The position numbers were made by a program, and so were the translations under genes. A stretch of 64,000 nt of DNA from Lentisphaerota bacterium (GTDB taxonomy: Bacteria > Verrucomicrobiota > Kiritimatiellia > UBA8416 > VGWJ01), in contig VGWJ01000005.1 of the NCBI GenBank assembly GCA_016873635.1, positions 1 through 64,000 on the forward strand, written 5' to 3'. Positions within the stretch are counted from its first letter, which is position 1. Every line of letters begins with the position of its first letter. This document shows positions 16,111-25,684 of the stretch, in pieces. The notes under the pieces are model-generated. The model was not told where the DNA came from. It searched no databases and saw nothing but the letters and a program-made list of their open reading frames with translations.

Positions 16111-16851
16111 ATGGCCTCGATGAACGCCAGGAAATGCGCCATACTGGGGGATATCCACGGCAATCTGGAGGCGCTGGAGGCTGTTCTCGAGGACGCCCGG
16201 CAGCAGGGCGTGGAAGCCTACGTATGCGTGGGGGATATGGTGGGCTATAACGCCAACCCCGCCGAGTGCCTGGCGAAGGTCCGCGCGCTGGGCGCGGTCA
16301 CGGTGCGGGGAAATCACGACCACTACTGCGCGCACAACGAATCCCTTGATGATTTTCACCCTCTGGCGGCCAACGTTGTGGACTGGACGCGGCGCCAGCT
16401 TTCGGCCGACGAGATCGAATACCTCAGGAACCTGCGCCTGGTGTGCGCCGCCAACGGTTTCACGGTTGTGCACAGCACGTTGGACATGCCCGAGAAGTGG
16501 GGGTACGTGTTCGACTGCCTGGACGCCGACGCCAATTTCAACTACCAGCCCACCTCGGTCTGCTTTCACGGACACACGCACGTTCCCGTGGTGTACGAGA
16601 AGCAGAGCCGGGTGACCAGGCTTAAGGAGACCAAGGTCAGAGTCACGCTGGGCCGCAAGTACTTCGTCAACACCGGCAGCGTCGGCCAGCCGCGCGACGG
16701 CGATCCGCGGGCGTCCTACGTCACCTACGACATGGAACGGGGCGAGATCGATATCCGGCGCGTAGCCTACGACATCCAGGCCGCCCAGAAGAAGATCCGG
16801 GCCGTGGGCCTGCCCGACCGCCTGGCTCAGCGGCTGGAGATCGGCAGGTGA
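16111..16851 (+). CDS. calcineurin-like metallophosphoesterase
   Basis: A 246-residue protein with the dinuclear metal motifs in order: GDIHGN (D-x-H), CVGDMVGYNA (G-D), VRGNHDHY (G-N-H-D) and FHGHTHVPVV (G-H-x-H), plus FVNTGSVGQPRDGDPRASYV, typical of the YfcE/DUF2436-like predicted phosphoesterases. It probably hydrolyses a small phosphoester in the cytoplasm; substrate unknown. ATG 16111 directly follows ispD. Confidence 0.9.
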   Translation: MASMNARKCAILGDIHGNLEALEAVLEDARQQGVEAYVCVGDMVGYNANPAECLAKVRALGAVTVRGNHDHYCAHNESLDDFHPLAANVVDWTRRQLSADEIEYLRNLRLVCAANGFTVVHSTLDMPEKWGYVFDCLDADANFNYQPTSVCFHGHTHVPVVYEKQSRVTRLKETKVRVTLGRKYFVNTGSVGQPRDGDPRASYVTYDMERGEIDIRRVAYDIQAAQKKIRAVGLPDRLAQRLEIGR

Positions 16852-16872
16852 GGGGCGGGACGGGGCAATCCA

Positions 16873-17847
16873 GTGTCGCTGACCGGCAATCCTGACGTTT
16901 CCCGCGTCCCGGCGTACCGCTACCTCTTCGGGCCCGTGCCCTCGCGCCGCCTGGGCCGGTCGCTGGGCGTGGATCTGCTCGCGGGTAAGAGTTGCACCTT
17001 CAACTGCGTGTTCTGCCAGCTGGGCGCGGCGTCCCCCGTCCCGCCCGTGCGCCGGGCTTACGCGCCGGTGCGCGACGTGGCGTCCGAACTGGAGCGCTGG
17101 CTGGCGTCGGGCCGGGAAGCCGACGCCATAACGCTGTCCGGATCGGGCGAGCCCACGCTGCACACCGGCTTCGGCGAGTTCCTGGCCGCGGCGCGCGGCA
17201 TGACGACGATCCGGCGCGTGCTGCTTTCCAACGGCTCGCTGATGCATCTGCCCGAGGTGCGCCGCGACGCGTCCGCGGCGGATGTCGTCAAGGTCTCGCT
17301 CAGCGCCTGGGACCAGGCCTCGTTCGAGGCGGTCAACCGGCCGCACGCCGCGCTGAAGTTCGAAGTGTTGCTGGACGGCCTGCGGCGGCTGGCCGTCGAG
17401 TTCGCGGGCGAGTTGTGGGTCGAGGTGTTTGTCGTGCCGGGGCTGAACGCCGCCGAGGCGGACATGCGGCGCGTCGCGGAGCTTGCGGCCGGCCTCAGGC
17501 CGGCGAAGATCCATCTTAACACCGCCGTGCGGCCCGCGGCCGATGCGGGCGTGGCGGCGGAGGCGCGGGAGCGCCTGGAGCGTCTGGCCGCGCTGTTCAC
17601 CCCGCGGGCCGAGGTGATTGCCGACTTCCGGGGGATTCCCCGGGCCGGCGCGGGCGGGCGGGACGAATTGCTGGCCATGCTGTCGCGACGGCCTTGCGCC
17701 GCGGAAGACGTCGCCGCCGCGTTCGGCCTGGATGCCGCGGAGGCGCGGCGCAGGCTGGACGCCCTGGCGCGGGAATGCCTGGTCCGCGCGGAGTTGCGCG
17801 GCGGCAGAAAGTACTACGCGGCTCAGCCCGCGCCCGGCGCGCGTTGA
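16873..17847 (+). CDS. radical SAM protein with winged-helix C-terminus
   Basis: A 324-residue member of the COG0731-like radical SAM group. The SAM/[4Fe-4S] motif is CTFNCVFC (C-x3-C-x2-C), preceded by FGPVPSRRLGRSLGVDLL and followed by TLSGSGEPTLH (G-S-G-E-P SAM contact). The last 70 residues (SRRPCAAEDVAAAFGLDAAE, ARRRLDALARECLV) look like a winged helix. Its substrate is unknown; relatives include tRNA-modifying and cofactor-related enzymes. GTG 16873 gives the start. Confidence 0.87.
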   Translation: MSLTGNPDVSRVPAYRYLFGPVPSRRLGRSLGVDLLAGKSCTFNCVFCQLGAASPVPPVRRAYAPVRDVASELERWLASGREADAITLSGSGEPTLHTGFGEFLAAARGMTTIRRVLLSNGSLMHLPEVRRDASAADVVKVSLSAWDQASFEAVNRPHAALKFEVLLDGLRRLAVEFAGELWVEVFVVPGLNAAEADMRRVAELAAGLRPAKIHLNTAVRPAADAGVAAEARERLERLAALFTPRAEVIADFRGIPRAGAGGRDELLAMLSRRPCAAEDVAAAFGLDAAEARRRLDALARECLVRAELRGGRKYYAAQPAPGAR

Positions 17848-17853
17848 GCAGCC

Positions 17854-17876
17854 GGGCGGCGGAAGACGGTCCGCCC
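17854..17876. terminator. hairpin between convergent genes
   Basis: GGGCGG (17854-17859) pairs with CCGCCC (17871-17876) in the 32-base gap between two converging genes. The same GACGGTCCGCC core occurs after the GH2 gene near 44050, so it may be a repeated element. No T-run follows. Confidence 0.35.
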
Positions 17877-17879
17877 CGC

Positions 17880-20800
17880 CTATTCCAGCATCCACGTTCC
17901 CCACTGGTTCGGGTGGATGCGGATCTCAGAGGGGATATCGTTGTTGATCGAGACCTCGGGGCTCTTGTCGCTCCACATGTAGCGAATGGCGTTGCGGGTG
18001 CCGCCCTCGTTGCCGTAGATCACCCCGACGTCGCCCGCCAGGGCCAGGCCGGCGGCCGGCGTCACGCCCAGCGCGCTCCACGGCACCGCGGCTTCGACCA
18101 CGTAGCCGTCGGGCTCCAGCGCGGCGTGCATGGGCAGGTCGTTCCACGGCGCCACGTCGTCCAGCGTGTCCTTGCCCGAACTGGCGGTTTCGACGCTGAA
18201 GGCGTTGGGCTTGTCCTCGTCCGCCGTCACGTAGCGGTAACGGGTGGCCATGAGCTTGCCGTCCGGGGTGCGGGCAAGGATGAGACGGGTGTCGCCGACG
18301 CGCATCTGCTGCCGGTTCTGCCCGCGGAACTCGCGCCTGGCGGCGTCGGTGGCCAGGTTGATCTCCACGGCGTCGCCGGATTTGAAGAGCAGACGCTGGT
18401 CGGTGGGCGTATTGCGGAAAGGCGACTCGTCGCCCACCTGGAAACGGACGTACAGGTTGGCGTCGTCGTAGCCGAGCTGGGCCTGCGCCGTGCGGTTGCC
18501 CTCCATGCAGATCGTGAGCGGCTGGGCGGCGCCCCACTCGTCATACTTCCCGTCGGCCGCGGCGCCCTCGAGGCGCGGCAGCTTTGCCGTCTTCTTGCCG
18601 GCGGCCGACCGTGCGGCAAGCACGTTGTGCCGGACGGCTCTTTCGGCCAGGGCAACCTGCGCCGGCGTTACCTCGACGGCCACCGCGTCGCGCCGCATGG
18701 CATCCAGGCCGGTCAGCTCCCAGACGCGCAGGTCCGCATCGCCGCCCAGGAAGTAGTGTTTGCCGTTCCCGGGGTGCCGGAAGAGCGTTCCGTTGAAGTT
18801 CTCGGTGAGCACCATGTGCGGTCCGAGCTTGTAGGCGCTCCGCTGGTCTTCGCCCAGCGCGTCCACAAAGAGTCCCTCCTTCGCGTCGAGCAGGAAGTAC
18901 TGGCCGTAGTAGCCGGTAACGCCCACGAGGTCGTCCGCCACGCCGCGGGCGAAGATCATGGCGCCGACGACGTACCCCGGCGTATACGCGTCGCTGGTCC
19001 AGGCAAACGCGCAGTGAACATTGTGATACTCCCACAGCTTTTCCCCTTTGGCGGAAAACTTCACGACGCGGTGGCCGGATCCCTGGTGGCGCTGTCCGCG
19101 ATCCAGCGAGCCGCCGGAAACAAGCGCGAATACGCTTCCATCGCGGCCCGCGGTCACGGCGGCGACCGCGCCGCCGTCCGGATCGGTGGCCACCACCGTG
19201 GGCCTGGCCGGGTCCCCGTATTGCAACCCGCCCTGCTCGTTGAAGCCCAGGAAGTCCCAGCGTTCGATCGAGTACGGATGGGTCGTCTTGGCGCCGCCCT
19301 GCGACGCCCAACTGATCCCCGCCGCGCGGTACAGGTTCAACTTGTGATCCGCCACCGGGCCGAAATAGGAGATCCAGCTCTGGCCGCACGCCTGGAACTC
19401 GGTCGCGGGCTGGACCTTGCCGTCGTTGTTGGCGTCAATCCACAGTGTCTTCTGGCCGCCGTCCTTCTTGAAGTCGCAGAGCCGCGGCACGAATTCGCCG
19501 TTCACATCCTCGTAAACGGTCAATCCGTGCACGGTGCTGTGCCGGATGCCGCCCACCGCCAGGAACTTCCGCCCTTCGATGTTCGCGAACGACCCGCCGC
19601 AATGCCAGCTCGTCTCGGGAAACGGAACGCCTTCCTCGACGCGCGGCCGGAGGATCGTGGCGTCCGGCGCCCAGGCGCCCGACTCGAAATCCACGCGGTA
19701 GCGGACGCTCTGCGCGTAGACAAAGCCCGGCTCGGCCGGATCCGCGTACCCGGTGGTGGAGTAGTCCAGCGAACCGAAGAACTCCTTCCACAACTTGCCG
19801 TCAGGGTTCCAGACCGAGTAGCGCTTGGGCTGGTTGTCGGCTTCGACCACCCACAGGCGGCCGTTCCTGTCCACGGCGATGCCGTAGGGGTTGAGCAGGC
19901 CGCCGGCATTGAACTTGCCCAGGGCGGGCCGGCCGCCTGGAACGCCGTACTTGAGGAGAACATTCCCGTCCTTGCCGAGCTTCCAGACCTGCATGGTCCG
20001 GCCCTGCAGCGACACGTAGACGTTGCCGTCCGCGTCGCAGGCCACGTGCCGCGGCTCGTCGAGATCGCCCAGGATCGTGGTGAACTGCCGCGTTTGAAGA
20101 TCGCAGCGGCCCACACGGTTGCTGCTCACCGCGATCAGCGCGCCGTCCGGCGCGACGGCCAGCCCGAAAGGCCGCGGAAGCGGGACCTCGCCGCGCGCTT
20201 CGCCGGAGGCGAGGTCGAGCAAGTGCAGCCGGTCGCCGACAAGACTGCTGGCGACGATCCGGTCGTCCGCAACCGCGATGCCGTAGATCTGCCAGGAGCG
20301 GTTGCCCCACTGCGAGCCGTTCTCGTCCGATCGCCGGCTCGCTACCGCCGCGTCGGGACGGCCCGTGGCGAACGGCGCGAGCAGGCCGTTCGCGGCGTTG
20401 AACTTGGTGACCTTCGCGCCGCCCCGGCTGAGGGCGTAGCCGAAGCCCTTGTGCAGGGCCACGGCCACGCCGGGGATCGTGCCGTAGCGCTTCCGGCCGT
20501 CAAGGTCGGCGCCGATGCCGGCCGGCGCCGCCTCGGCGCTGCCGGTGCCGAGCACGACGGTATCGCCGTCGGCGGCGATCATCTGCGGAATCTGGTAGTC
20601 CCCCGCCCAGCCGCCCGTGCCGTCTTCGGTCTGGTAGGGGGGCGTGCCGCTGGCGCCGACGTCGCAAATGTATTTCTGCCCTATGCCGGCATGCATCAGC
20701 AGCGTGGCTGTATAGGCGGCGGCCGGCACCGGCCTGTCGCAGTCGTCCAAGCCGTCCCAAAGGTAGGTCTGCCGGCCGGCCGGATACGGCTGGGCGCCCA

Positions 20801-21731
20801 GGCACGTGCGAACGAGTTTCCCGTCGCCGTCGCGGATCGCGAGGCTCACCTTTCCGGGCCGGTCCAGCTCGAAGACAATGGGAATGTGCCCTTCGGCGCG
20901 CCCCAGGATGCTTCTCTCGGACAGCCGGAGGTTGCCGGCCTTCTCGAAGACCGCGATGCCCCATGACTTCGGCCCCATGTACCCGAGGTCGCCGCCGGTG
21001 GGATCCCGCACGTCGGTCATGCCGCAGCGGACGCCGGTGCCCTGTTGGTTTCCCCAGTGCAGTTGCCAGGAACACTGGATGGAGTCGCCGCCGGTCAGCG
21101 CACGCGGCGCCCGCAGTACGGGCCAGGGGATGCGGTATTCCATCCTGTATCCTTTGCCGTCCTCATCCTTGGCGTACGCGCCGTTCACGCCGGGCGGGTT
21201 CAACGTCGGGTCCTGGAAACCCAGGGTGTAGAACGAAAAATAGCCCGCCGCCTTGTCCTGGGTCGAATACCACATCCAGAGCAGGTTGACGAATTTCTGC
21301 TCCTCGGGAGGCATCTTGGGCCCGCCCTGGGTGGAAACCTGCGAGCGAATCTCCGGGTTCGCGATCAGCATGATCTGGATCGCGTCGGCGTTCCACGACA
21401 TGTTGACTTCGCCGCCGAACGCATAGTTGTTGATCATGGGCGTGGGGTCCTTGACGTGCGCGGCGATGTAGAGAGCGTTGGTGTCGTACATCATGGCGCC
21501 CCGGACCGAATACGTCGCCTTGCTCGCCTCATCCATGAACATCAGAATCGCGCCCGAGAGATCCCAGTCATCCAGATTGCCGTCGATCGTCACCTCGCCC
21601 GGCGCCGGGACCACGTGGATTGCCGTGTGGTCCGCCTTGTTGACGATCGCCACGTAGGCCCGCGCGGCGCCGGCCGCCAGCATAACCAGCGCCGTCAGCG
21701 CCGCCGTTTTCGCGGTCCGGTTTCCGGTCAT
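17880..21731 (-). CDS. giant secreted propeller protein with two CBM9-like domains
   Basis: A 1283-residue exported protein. After a signal peptide (TALVMLAAGAARA) comes a CBM9-like domain (about 45-290: VTIDGNLDDWDLSGAILMFM, NADAIQIMLIANPE). A FlgD-like fold follows (KVSLAIRDGDGKLVRTCLGA, TYLWDGLDDCDRPV). A long beta-propeller with NHL-like blades runs to about 1030 (GLAVAPDGALIAVSSNRVGR, GNVYVSLQGRTMQVWKLGKD, NPYGIAVDRNGRLWVVEADN). A final CBM9-like domain closes it (ADGKYDEWGAAQPLTICMEG ... VVEAAVPWSALGV). ATG 21731 has an AAAGGAG SD; the ORF's earlier ATG is rejected. Probably binds polysaccharide at the surface; no catalytic motif recognised. Confidence 0.85.
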   Translation of the reverse strand: MTGNRTAKTAALTALVMLAAGAARAYVAIVNKADHTAIHVVPAPGEVTIDGNLDDWDLSGAILMFMDEASKATYSVRGAMMYDTNALYIAAHVKDPTPMINNYAFGGEVNMSWNADAIQIMLIANPEIRSQVSTQGGPKMPPEEQKFVNLLWMWYSTQDKAAGYFSFYTLGFQDPTLNPPGVNGAYAKDEDGKGYRMEYRIPWPVLRAPRALTGGDSIQCSWQLHWGNQQGTGVRCGMTDVRDPTGGDLGYMGPKSWGIAVFEKAGNLRLSERSILGRAEGHIPIVFELDRPGKVSLAIRDGDGKLVRTCLGAQPYPAGRQTYLWDGLDDCDRPVPAAAYTATLLMHAGIGQKYICDVGASGTPPYQTEDGTGGWAGDYQIPQMIAADGDTVVLGTGSAEAAPAGIGADLDGRKRYGTIPGVAVALHKGFGYALSRGGAKVTKFNAANGLLAPFATGRPDAAVASRRSDENGSQWGNRSWQIYGIAVADDRIVASSLVGDRLHLLDLASGEARGEVPLPRPFGLAVAPDGALIAVSSNRVGRCDLQTRQFTTILGDLDEPRHVACDADGNVYVSLQGRTMQVWKLGKDGNVLLKYGVPGGRPALGKFNAGGLLNPYGIAVDRNGRLWVVEADNQPKRYSVWNPDGKLWKEFFGSLDYSTTGYADPAEPGFVYAQSVRYRVDFESGAWAPDATILRPRVEEGVPFPETSWHCGGSFANIEGRKFLAVGGIRHSTVHGLTVYEDVNGEFVPRLCDFKKDGGQKTLWIDANNDGKVQPATEFQACGQSWISYFGPVADHKLNLYRAAGISWASQGGAKTTHPYSIERWDFLGFNEQGGLQYGDPARPTVVATDPDGGAVAAVTAGRDGSVFALVSGGSLDRGQRHQGSGHRVVKFSAKGEKLWEYHNVHCAFAWTSDAYTPGYVVGAMIFARGVADDLVGVTGYYGQYFLLDAKEGLFVDALGEDQRSAYKLGPHMVLTENFNGTLFRHPGNGKHYFLGGDADLRVWELTGLDAMRRDAVAVEVTPAQVALAERAVRHNVLAARSAAGKKTAKLPRLEGAAADGKYDEWGAAQPLTICMEGNRTAQAQLGYDDANLYVRFQVGDESPFRNTPTDQRLLFKSGDAVEINLATDAARREFRGQNRQQMRVGDTRLILARTPDGKLMATRYRYVTADEDKPNAFSVETASSGKDTLDDVAPWNDLPMHAALEPDGYVVEAAVPWSALGVTPAAGLALAGDVGVIYGNEGGTRNAIRYMWSDKSPEVSINNDIPSEIRIHPNQWGTWMLE

Positions 21732-21793
21732 GGTGTCGCTCCTTTCAGCGCGCTTGATCGGCATCCGCTTCCCGCGGCGACGCGGGGCTCCGC

Positions 21794-22186
21794 CTACCCG
21801 TAGGACTTGCGGTACTTGGGGTCCTTCCGCTCGGCCTGTTCCGCGGCGGGCGGCCCGGGCTCGGGCGGCGGCGCGGTTTCCGGCGCGGCCTCCGGCGCGG
21901 GCTTTTCCGGCTCCGCGGCCGCGGTTTCAACGTAGTTCATCTGCAGCGAGGCCAGCGTGCTGTCGAGGATGTGCTGCTCGGCGTCGTCGAGGTTGCCGCG
22001 GGTCTTGCGCTGCAGCATGGCCAGCATGTCGATCGTGATCTGGGCGCCCGCGAGGTCGGTTTCGGCCTTGTTGGTGATCGGGTCCACGATCTTGCCGAGC
22101 TGCTGCATGGCGGAGGAGCCCAGCATCATCACGAGGTTCACGAGCAGCGCCTTGTCGCGCGCGGGTTCCTGCTTTTCGTCGGGCAT
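21794..22186 (-). CDS. DUF1844 protein
   Basis: A 130-residue protein of the DUF1844 family, found in many phyla without known function. The conserved part is residues 10-95 (ALLVNLVMMLGSSAMQQLGK, AGAQITIDMLAMLQRKTRGN, LDDAEQHILDSTLASLQMNY). A proline/alanine/glutamate-rich tail follows. It lies 12 bases downstream of the M16 protease in the same direction, likely in one operon. Confidence 0.88.
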   Translation of the reverse strand: MPDEKQEPARDKALLVNLVMMLGSSAMQQLGKIVDPITNKAETDLAGAQITIDMLAMLQRKTRGNLDDAEQHILDSTLASLQMNYVETAAAEPEKPAPEAAPETAPPPEPGPPAAEQAERKDPKYRKSYG

Positions 22187-22197
22187 GGCTTGTCTCC

Positions 22198-24819
22198 TTA
22201 TTCGGGCAGAACGACGGACACGGCCATGCGGTTCGTGGACAGCACCCGCTCGGCCGCGGCCCGGACGTCGTCGAGCGTCAGGGCCTCAAAGCGTTTTCGG
22301 ACGTTCAGGGCGTGATCATAGCCCAGTCCGTACAGCTCATCCAGGGCGCATTGCATGGCCAGGCCCATGTTGTCCTGGAGCGCCATGTCGTGGTCGGCGA
22401 CGATCTTGCGGCGCGCGCGCTCGAGCTCCTCGCCGCGCAGTCCCCCGGCGCGGATGCGCGCGGCCTCGGCCACGAGCAGCTTCTGCACCTCGGCGGCCGC
22501 GTCCTCCCGGGTGCCCGCGTAGAACACGAGGGATCCGGGATCCAGCCCCGGATCCTGGTAGCTCCCGACGTAGTAGGCCAGGCCGCGCGCCTCGCGCACG
22601 GCCGCGGAGAGATCCGATGAAAGCCCGCTGGCCGCGGTATCGAGGGCCGCGAGGGCGTCGGCGGCGGGATCGAACAGCGACACTCCCGGGAAGCCCACGA
22701 GCACGACGGCCTGCTCGCGCGGCTCGCGGCGCACCAGCGACGCCGGGAGCGAGGGCGCGGCCGGCGGGACGGCCGGCGCCCGGCGCCCGCCGGCGGGCAG
22801 GTTCCCGAACGCGCGCTCGACCAGGCAGCGCGCCGCGGCGGCGTCCAGGCTGCCGAAGAGCGAAACGACGAGATCTTCCGGCGCGAGCCGCGCGCGCAGG
22901 TAGTCGCGCAGATCGCCCGGCGCCAGCCGCAGCACGTTGGAAGACGTGCCGAGCGGGTCCCAGCGGTAGGGGTGCCCGGCAAAGAGCGTCTGCCGGAGCT
23001 GCTCCTGGGCCACGAAGAACGGCCGTTCGCGCTGCGCCCCGATGGCGGCAAGCTGCCTCTGCCGCTGGCGTTCGAGTTCGCCGGCGCTGAAAGCGGGTTC
23101 GCGCAGGCATTCCGCCAGGATATCCATGAAAAGCGGCGCGTCCTGGGCGAGGCACCTGGCCTGCAGCCCGAAGGCGTTGCGGCCGGAGAAGGCCGAAAGG
23201 CTGCCGCCGCGCGATTCCACGGCGCCGGCGATTTCGTCGGCGGAGCGCCTGCGCGTGCCGCGCAGGAGCGTTTCGGACATCAGGCGGGTAATGCCGTTGT
23301 TGTCCGCCGTTTCCGTGAGCAGCCCGCCGCGCAGGGCCGCGCACACATGGACGAACGGCAGGCGCGCGTCCCGCCGCAGCAGGACGCGCACGCCGTTGGC
23401 AAGCGCGATGCGCGCGACGGTCGCCGGCGGCGCCGCCGCGTCGGCGGCCGCGGCGGGCGGGGCGGCTTCCTGCGGGGCGACCACGGCCAGGGTGCCGTTC
23501 GCGGGGCGCAGGTAGCGGCCGGCCGCCGCGCGCAGGTCGGCGGCCGTAACGGCCTGCAGGCGGCGCACGTAGAGCGAGGCGAAGCCGGGGTCGCCGGCGT
23601 AGAACTCTCCGGACGCGAAGGCGGACGCCTGGCCGTGCGCGGACTGCAGGCCCGAAAGCTCGCCCACCAGGAGCTGCCGCACGGCGCGGGCGATCTCGGC
23701 GGCGGTGAAACGCGTCTCCGGCCAGGCCTCCGCCTCGGCGCGCAGCGCGGCGATCACGGCCTCCTCGCGCTCCGGATCGAACTCGGCGTCGATTCCGAAC
23801 ACGCCCGCCTCGCGCGGCGTGAAGGACCAGGCGCTGATGTCGTGGACCAGGCCCAGCTTCTCGCGCACGCGGCCCACCAGGCGCGAGCTGCGGCCGTGTC
23901 CGACGATCTGCGCCAGAACGTCGAGCGCGACCGCGTCGGGATGCGTGAGCGGCACGGTGTGAAACATCCAGACCAGGCGCGACAGCTCGTAGGCGCCGGT
24001 CTTGCGCGCGAAGCGCGGCGCGAGCTGGGCCGGCTCCCCGGCAAGGATGACCGGCTCCGCGGGCCGCCGCTTGAACGCGGCGAACTGCCGCCGCAACTCG
24101 GCCTCGACCTCTTCCGGGTCGACGTCGCCCACCACGGCCACGATCATGTTGTCGGGCGCGTAGCGGCGCGCGAAATGCGCCGCGAGGTCGTCGCGGGAGA
24201 CGGTCTCGAAGATCTCGAGGAGGCCGATGACGGGGAAGCGGTAGGGGTGGGCGCGGAAGGCCTGGTCCCATGCCAGCTTCGAAAGCACGCGATCGGGGTT
24301 GTCGTTGCCCATGCTGATCTCGCGCATGATGACCTGCCGTTCCTTTTCCCATTCGCCCTCCGGGAAGGAGGCGTGCATCACGGCGTCGGCCAGGACGTCC
24401 AGGCCCGTCTTCCAGGCCGCGGAAGGCAGGTCGGTGTGGAAGACGGTGCGGTCGAGGGAAGTGTAGGCGTTGATGTCGCCGCCGGCGTCGTCGATTTCGC
24501 GGCTGATCGCCCCGACCGCGCGGCGCGCGGTGCCCTTGAAGATCATGTGTTCGATGGCGTGGGTAATGCCCGCGCCCAGGAAGCGGTCCTCGTGCGCGGA
24601 ACCGGTTGCGACCCAGATCTGGACGGCCGCAACCGGCGCGGAGCGGTCGCTGCGGATCAGGCCGATCGTGCCGTTGTCGAGCACAACGCGCCGCAATCCG
24701 GCGCGCGATGTCTCCAGCGCCTCCAGCGCGGCGTCCGACGCGGACCCGGCGGCCGCGCGCGCAGCGGCCGCGCCCAGCGCCAGCGCCAGCACAAGAAAAT
24801 GCGCCGGACGCGGTCTCAC
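22198..24819 (-). CDS. M16 family zinc metalloprotease, two-repeat
   Basis: An 873-residue exported pitrilysin/insulinase-type peptidase. A signal peptide (HFLVLALALGAAAARA) precedes two M16 repeats. The first (40-440) carries the inverted zinc motif GITHAIEHMIFKGT (H-x-x-E-H) and the distal glutamate region NAYTSLDRTVFHTDLP. The second (455-873) is the inactive half with RLMSETLLRGTRRRSADEIA and the R/Y substrate region AYYVGSYQDPG. GTG 24819 overlaps the stop of the upstream gene as GTGA. It should cleave peptides in the periplasm. Confidence 0.92.
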   Translation of the reverse strand: MRPRPAHFLVLALALGAAAARAAAGSASDAALEALETSRAGLRRVVLDNGTIGLIRSDRSAPVAAVQIWVATGSAHEDRFLGAGITHAIEHMIFKGTARRAVGAISREIDDAGGDINAYTSLDRTVFHTDLPSAAWKTGLDVLADAVMHASFPEGEWEKERQVIMREISMGNDNPDRVLSKLAWDQAFRAHPYRFPVIGLLEIFETVSRDDLAAHFARRYAPDNMIVAVVGDVDPEEVEAELRRQFAAFKRRPAEPVILAGEPAQLAPRFARKTGAYELSRLVWMFHTVPLTHPDAVALDVLAQIVGHGRSSRLVGRVREKLGLVHDISAWSFTPREAGVFGIDAEFDPEREEAVIAALRAEAEAWPETRFTAAEIARAVRQLLVGELSGLQSAHGQASAFASGEFYAGDPGFASLYVRRLQAVTAADLRAAAGRYLRPANGTLAVVAPQEAAPPAAAADAAAPPATVARIALANGVRVLLRRDARLPFVHVCAALRGGLLTETADNNGITRLMSETLLRGTRRRSADEIAGAVESRGGSLSAFSGRNAFGLQARCLAQDAPLFMDILAECLREPAFSAGELERQRQRQLAAIGAQRERPFFVAQEQLRQTLFAGHPYRWDPLGTSSNVLRLAPGDLRDYLRARLAPEDLVVSLFGSLDAAAARCLVERAFGNLPAGGRRAPAVPPAAPSLPASLVRREPREQAVVLVGFPGVSLFDPAADALAALDTAASGLSSDLSAAVREARGLAYYVGSYQDPGLDPGSLVFYAGTREDAAAEVQKLLVAEAARIRAGGLRGEELERARRKIVADHDMALQDNMGLAMQCALDELYGLGYDHALNVRKRFEALTLDDVRAAAERVLSTNRMAVSVVLPE

Positions 24820-25217
24820 CTGGCCTCCTCCGCGGAACGGGGCTGAAACGGCTTGGCGAAGGCCTCGTGGAAATCGTATCCGCCGGCGAAATCCTCGCGG
24901 CGGTCCTCGTCGGTCTTGCCCAGGATGCCGGCGTTGACGAGGTTGAAGACCATCTCGCCGATGTCCGCCGTGCAGGTCACGCCCCAGCTCTTGAGCACGG
25001 TCAGGGCCATGGGCCCGAACTCGTTCACGGCGTACTCGCGAATGCCTTCCAGGAGCTCCTGGCCGGAAACGTGCCGGCCCGGCTCGGTGGCGGGCTTGTC
25101 GAGCATCTTGACGGTGTAGTCCAGCGCTTCGCGCACGAAGAGGTAGGCCTCGGGATCGTAGCGGGGATCCTGTTCGTGGATTTTCCTGACGGCCTCGAAG
25201 AACTGCGACTGCTGCAT
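24816..25217 (-). CDS. Minf_1886 family protein
   Basis: A 133-residue protein of a small family conserved in Verrucomicrobia, Planctomycetes and relatives (named for Methylacidiphilum Minf_1886). Recognisable blocks are FFEAVRKIHEQDPRYDPEAY, FVREALDYTVKMLDK, HVSGQELLEGIREYAVNEFG and VLKSWGVTCTADIGEMVFNL. Function unknown. ATG 25217 is the first residue of the conserved part. It overlaps the protease gene by four bases and follows the HIT gene by one. Confidence 0.9.
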   Translation of the reverse strand: MQQSQFFEAVRKIHEQDPRYDPEAYLFVREALDYTVKMLDKPATEPGRHVSGQELLEGIREYAVNEFGPMALTVLKSWGVTCTADIGEMVFNLVNAGILGKTDEDRREDFAGGYDFHEAFAKPFQPRSAEEAR

Positions 25218-25218
25218 C

Positions 25219-25641
25219 TCAGTCTTCCATCGCCGCGCGGAGGCTTTCGGCCGTTTGCCGCATTTCCTCCGGCGAAGCGTAGCTGCCGCCGGTCCATTTG
25301 CCGCGGTCCCCGCGCGCTTCCGAACGCGGAATGACGTGGAAATGAATGTGCGGCACGATCTGTCCGGCCACGGCGCCGTTGGCCTGGGTAACGTTGGCGC
25401 CGTCGGCCTGAAGGGCCCGCGCCTGGGCCCGCACAACGCGGCGGGCGGCGGCGATCAGCCTCGCCAGGACGTCGTCCGGCGTGTCCGTTATGCGGCTCGA
25501 GTGCCGCTTGGGTATGACCAGCGTGTGGCCCTTGACCACCGGCGCGATGTCCAGTATGGCCAGCGTGTCCTGATCCTCGTAGACCCTGGCGCAGGGCAGC
25601 TCCCCGGCAATGATTCTGCAGAATACGCAATCCCGGCTCAT
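25219..25641 (-). CDS. HIT family hydrolase
   Basis: A 140-residue histidine-triad nucleotide-binding protein. The N-terminus DCVFCRIIAGELPCARVYED has the zinc-type C-x-x-C, and the catalytic triad is in IVPHIHFHVIPR (H-x-H-x-H). These proteins hydrolyse adenosine phosphoramidates or dinucleotides. ATG 25641 (MSRDCVFC) has a GGAAGGG SD; the upstream extension of the frame is rejected. It sits in an operon-like series with leuS. Confidence 0.93.
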   Translation of the reverse strand: MSRDCVFCRIIAGELPCARVYEDQDTLAILDIAPVVKGHTLVIPKRHSSRITDTPDDVLARLIAAARRVVRAQARALQADGANVTQANGAVAGQIVPHIHFHVIPRSEARGDRGKWTGGSYASPEEMRQTAESLRAAMED

Positions 25642-25684
25642 GTCTGGCCCTTCCTTGGAAAAAGCCGCCTCCGCAAACGCCTTC

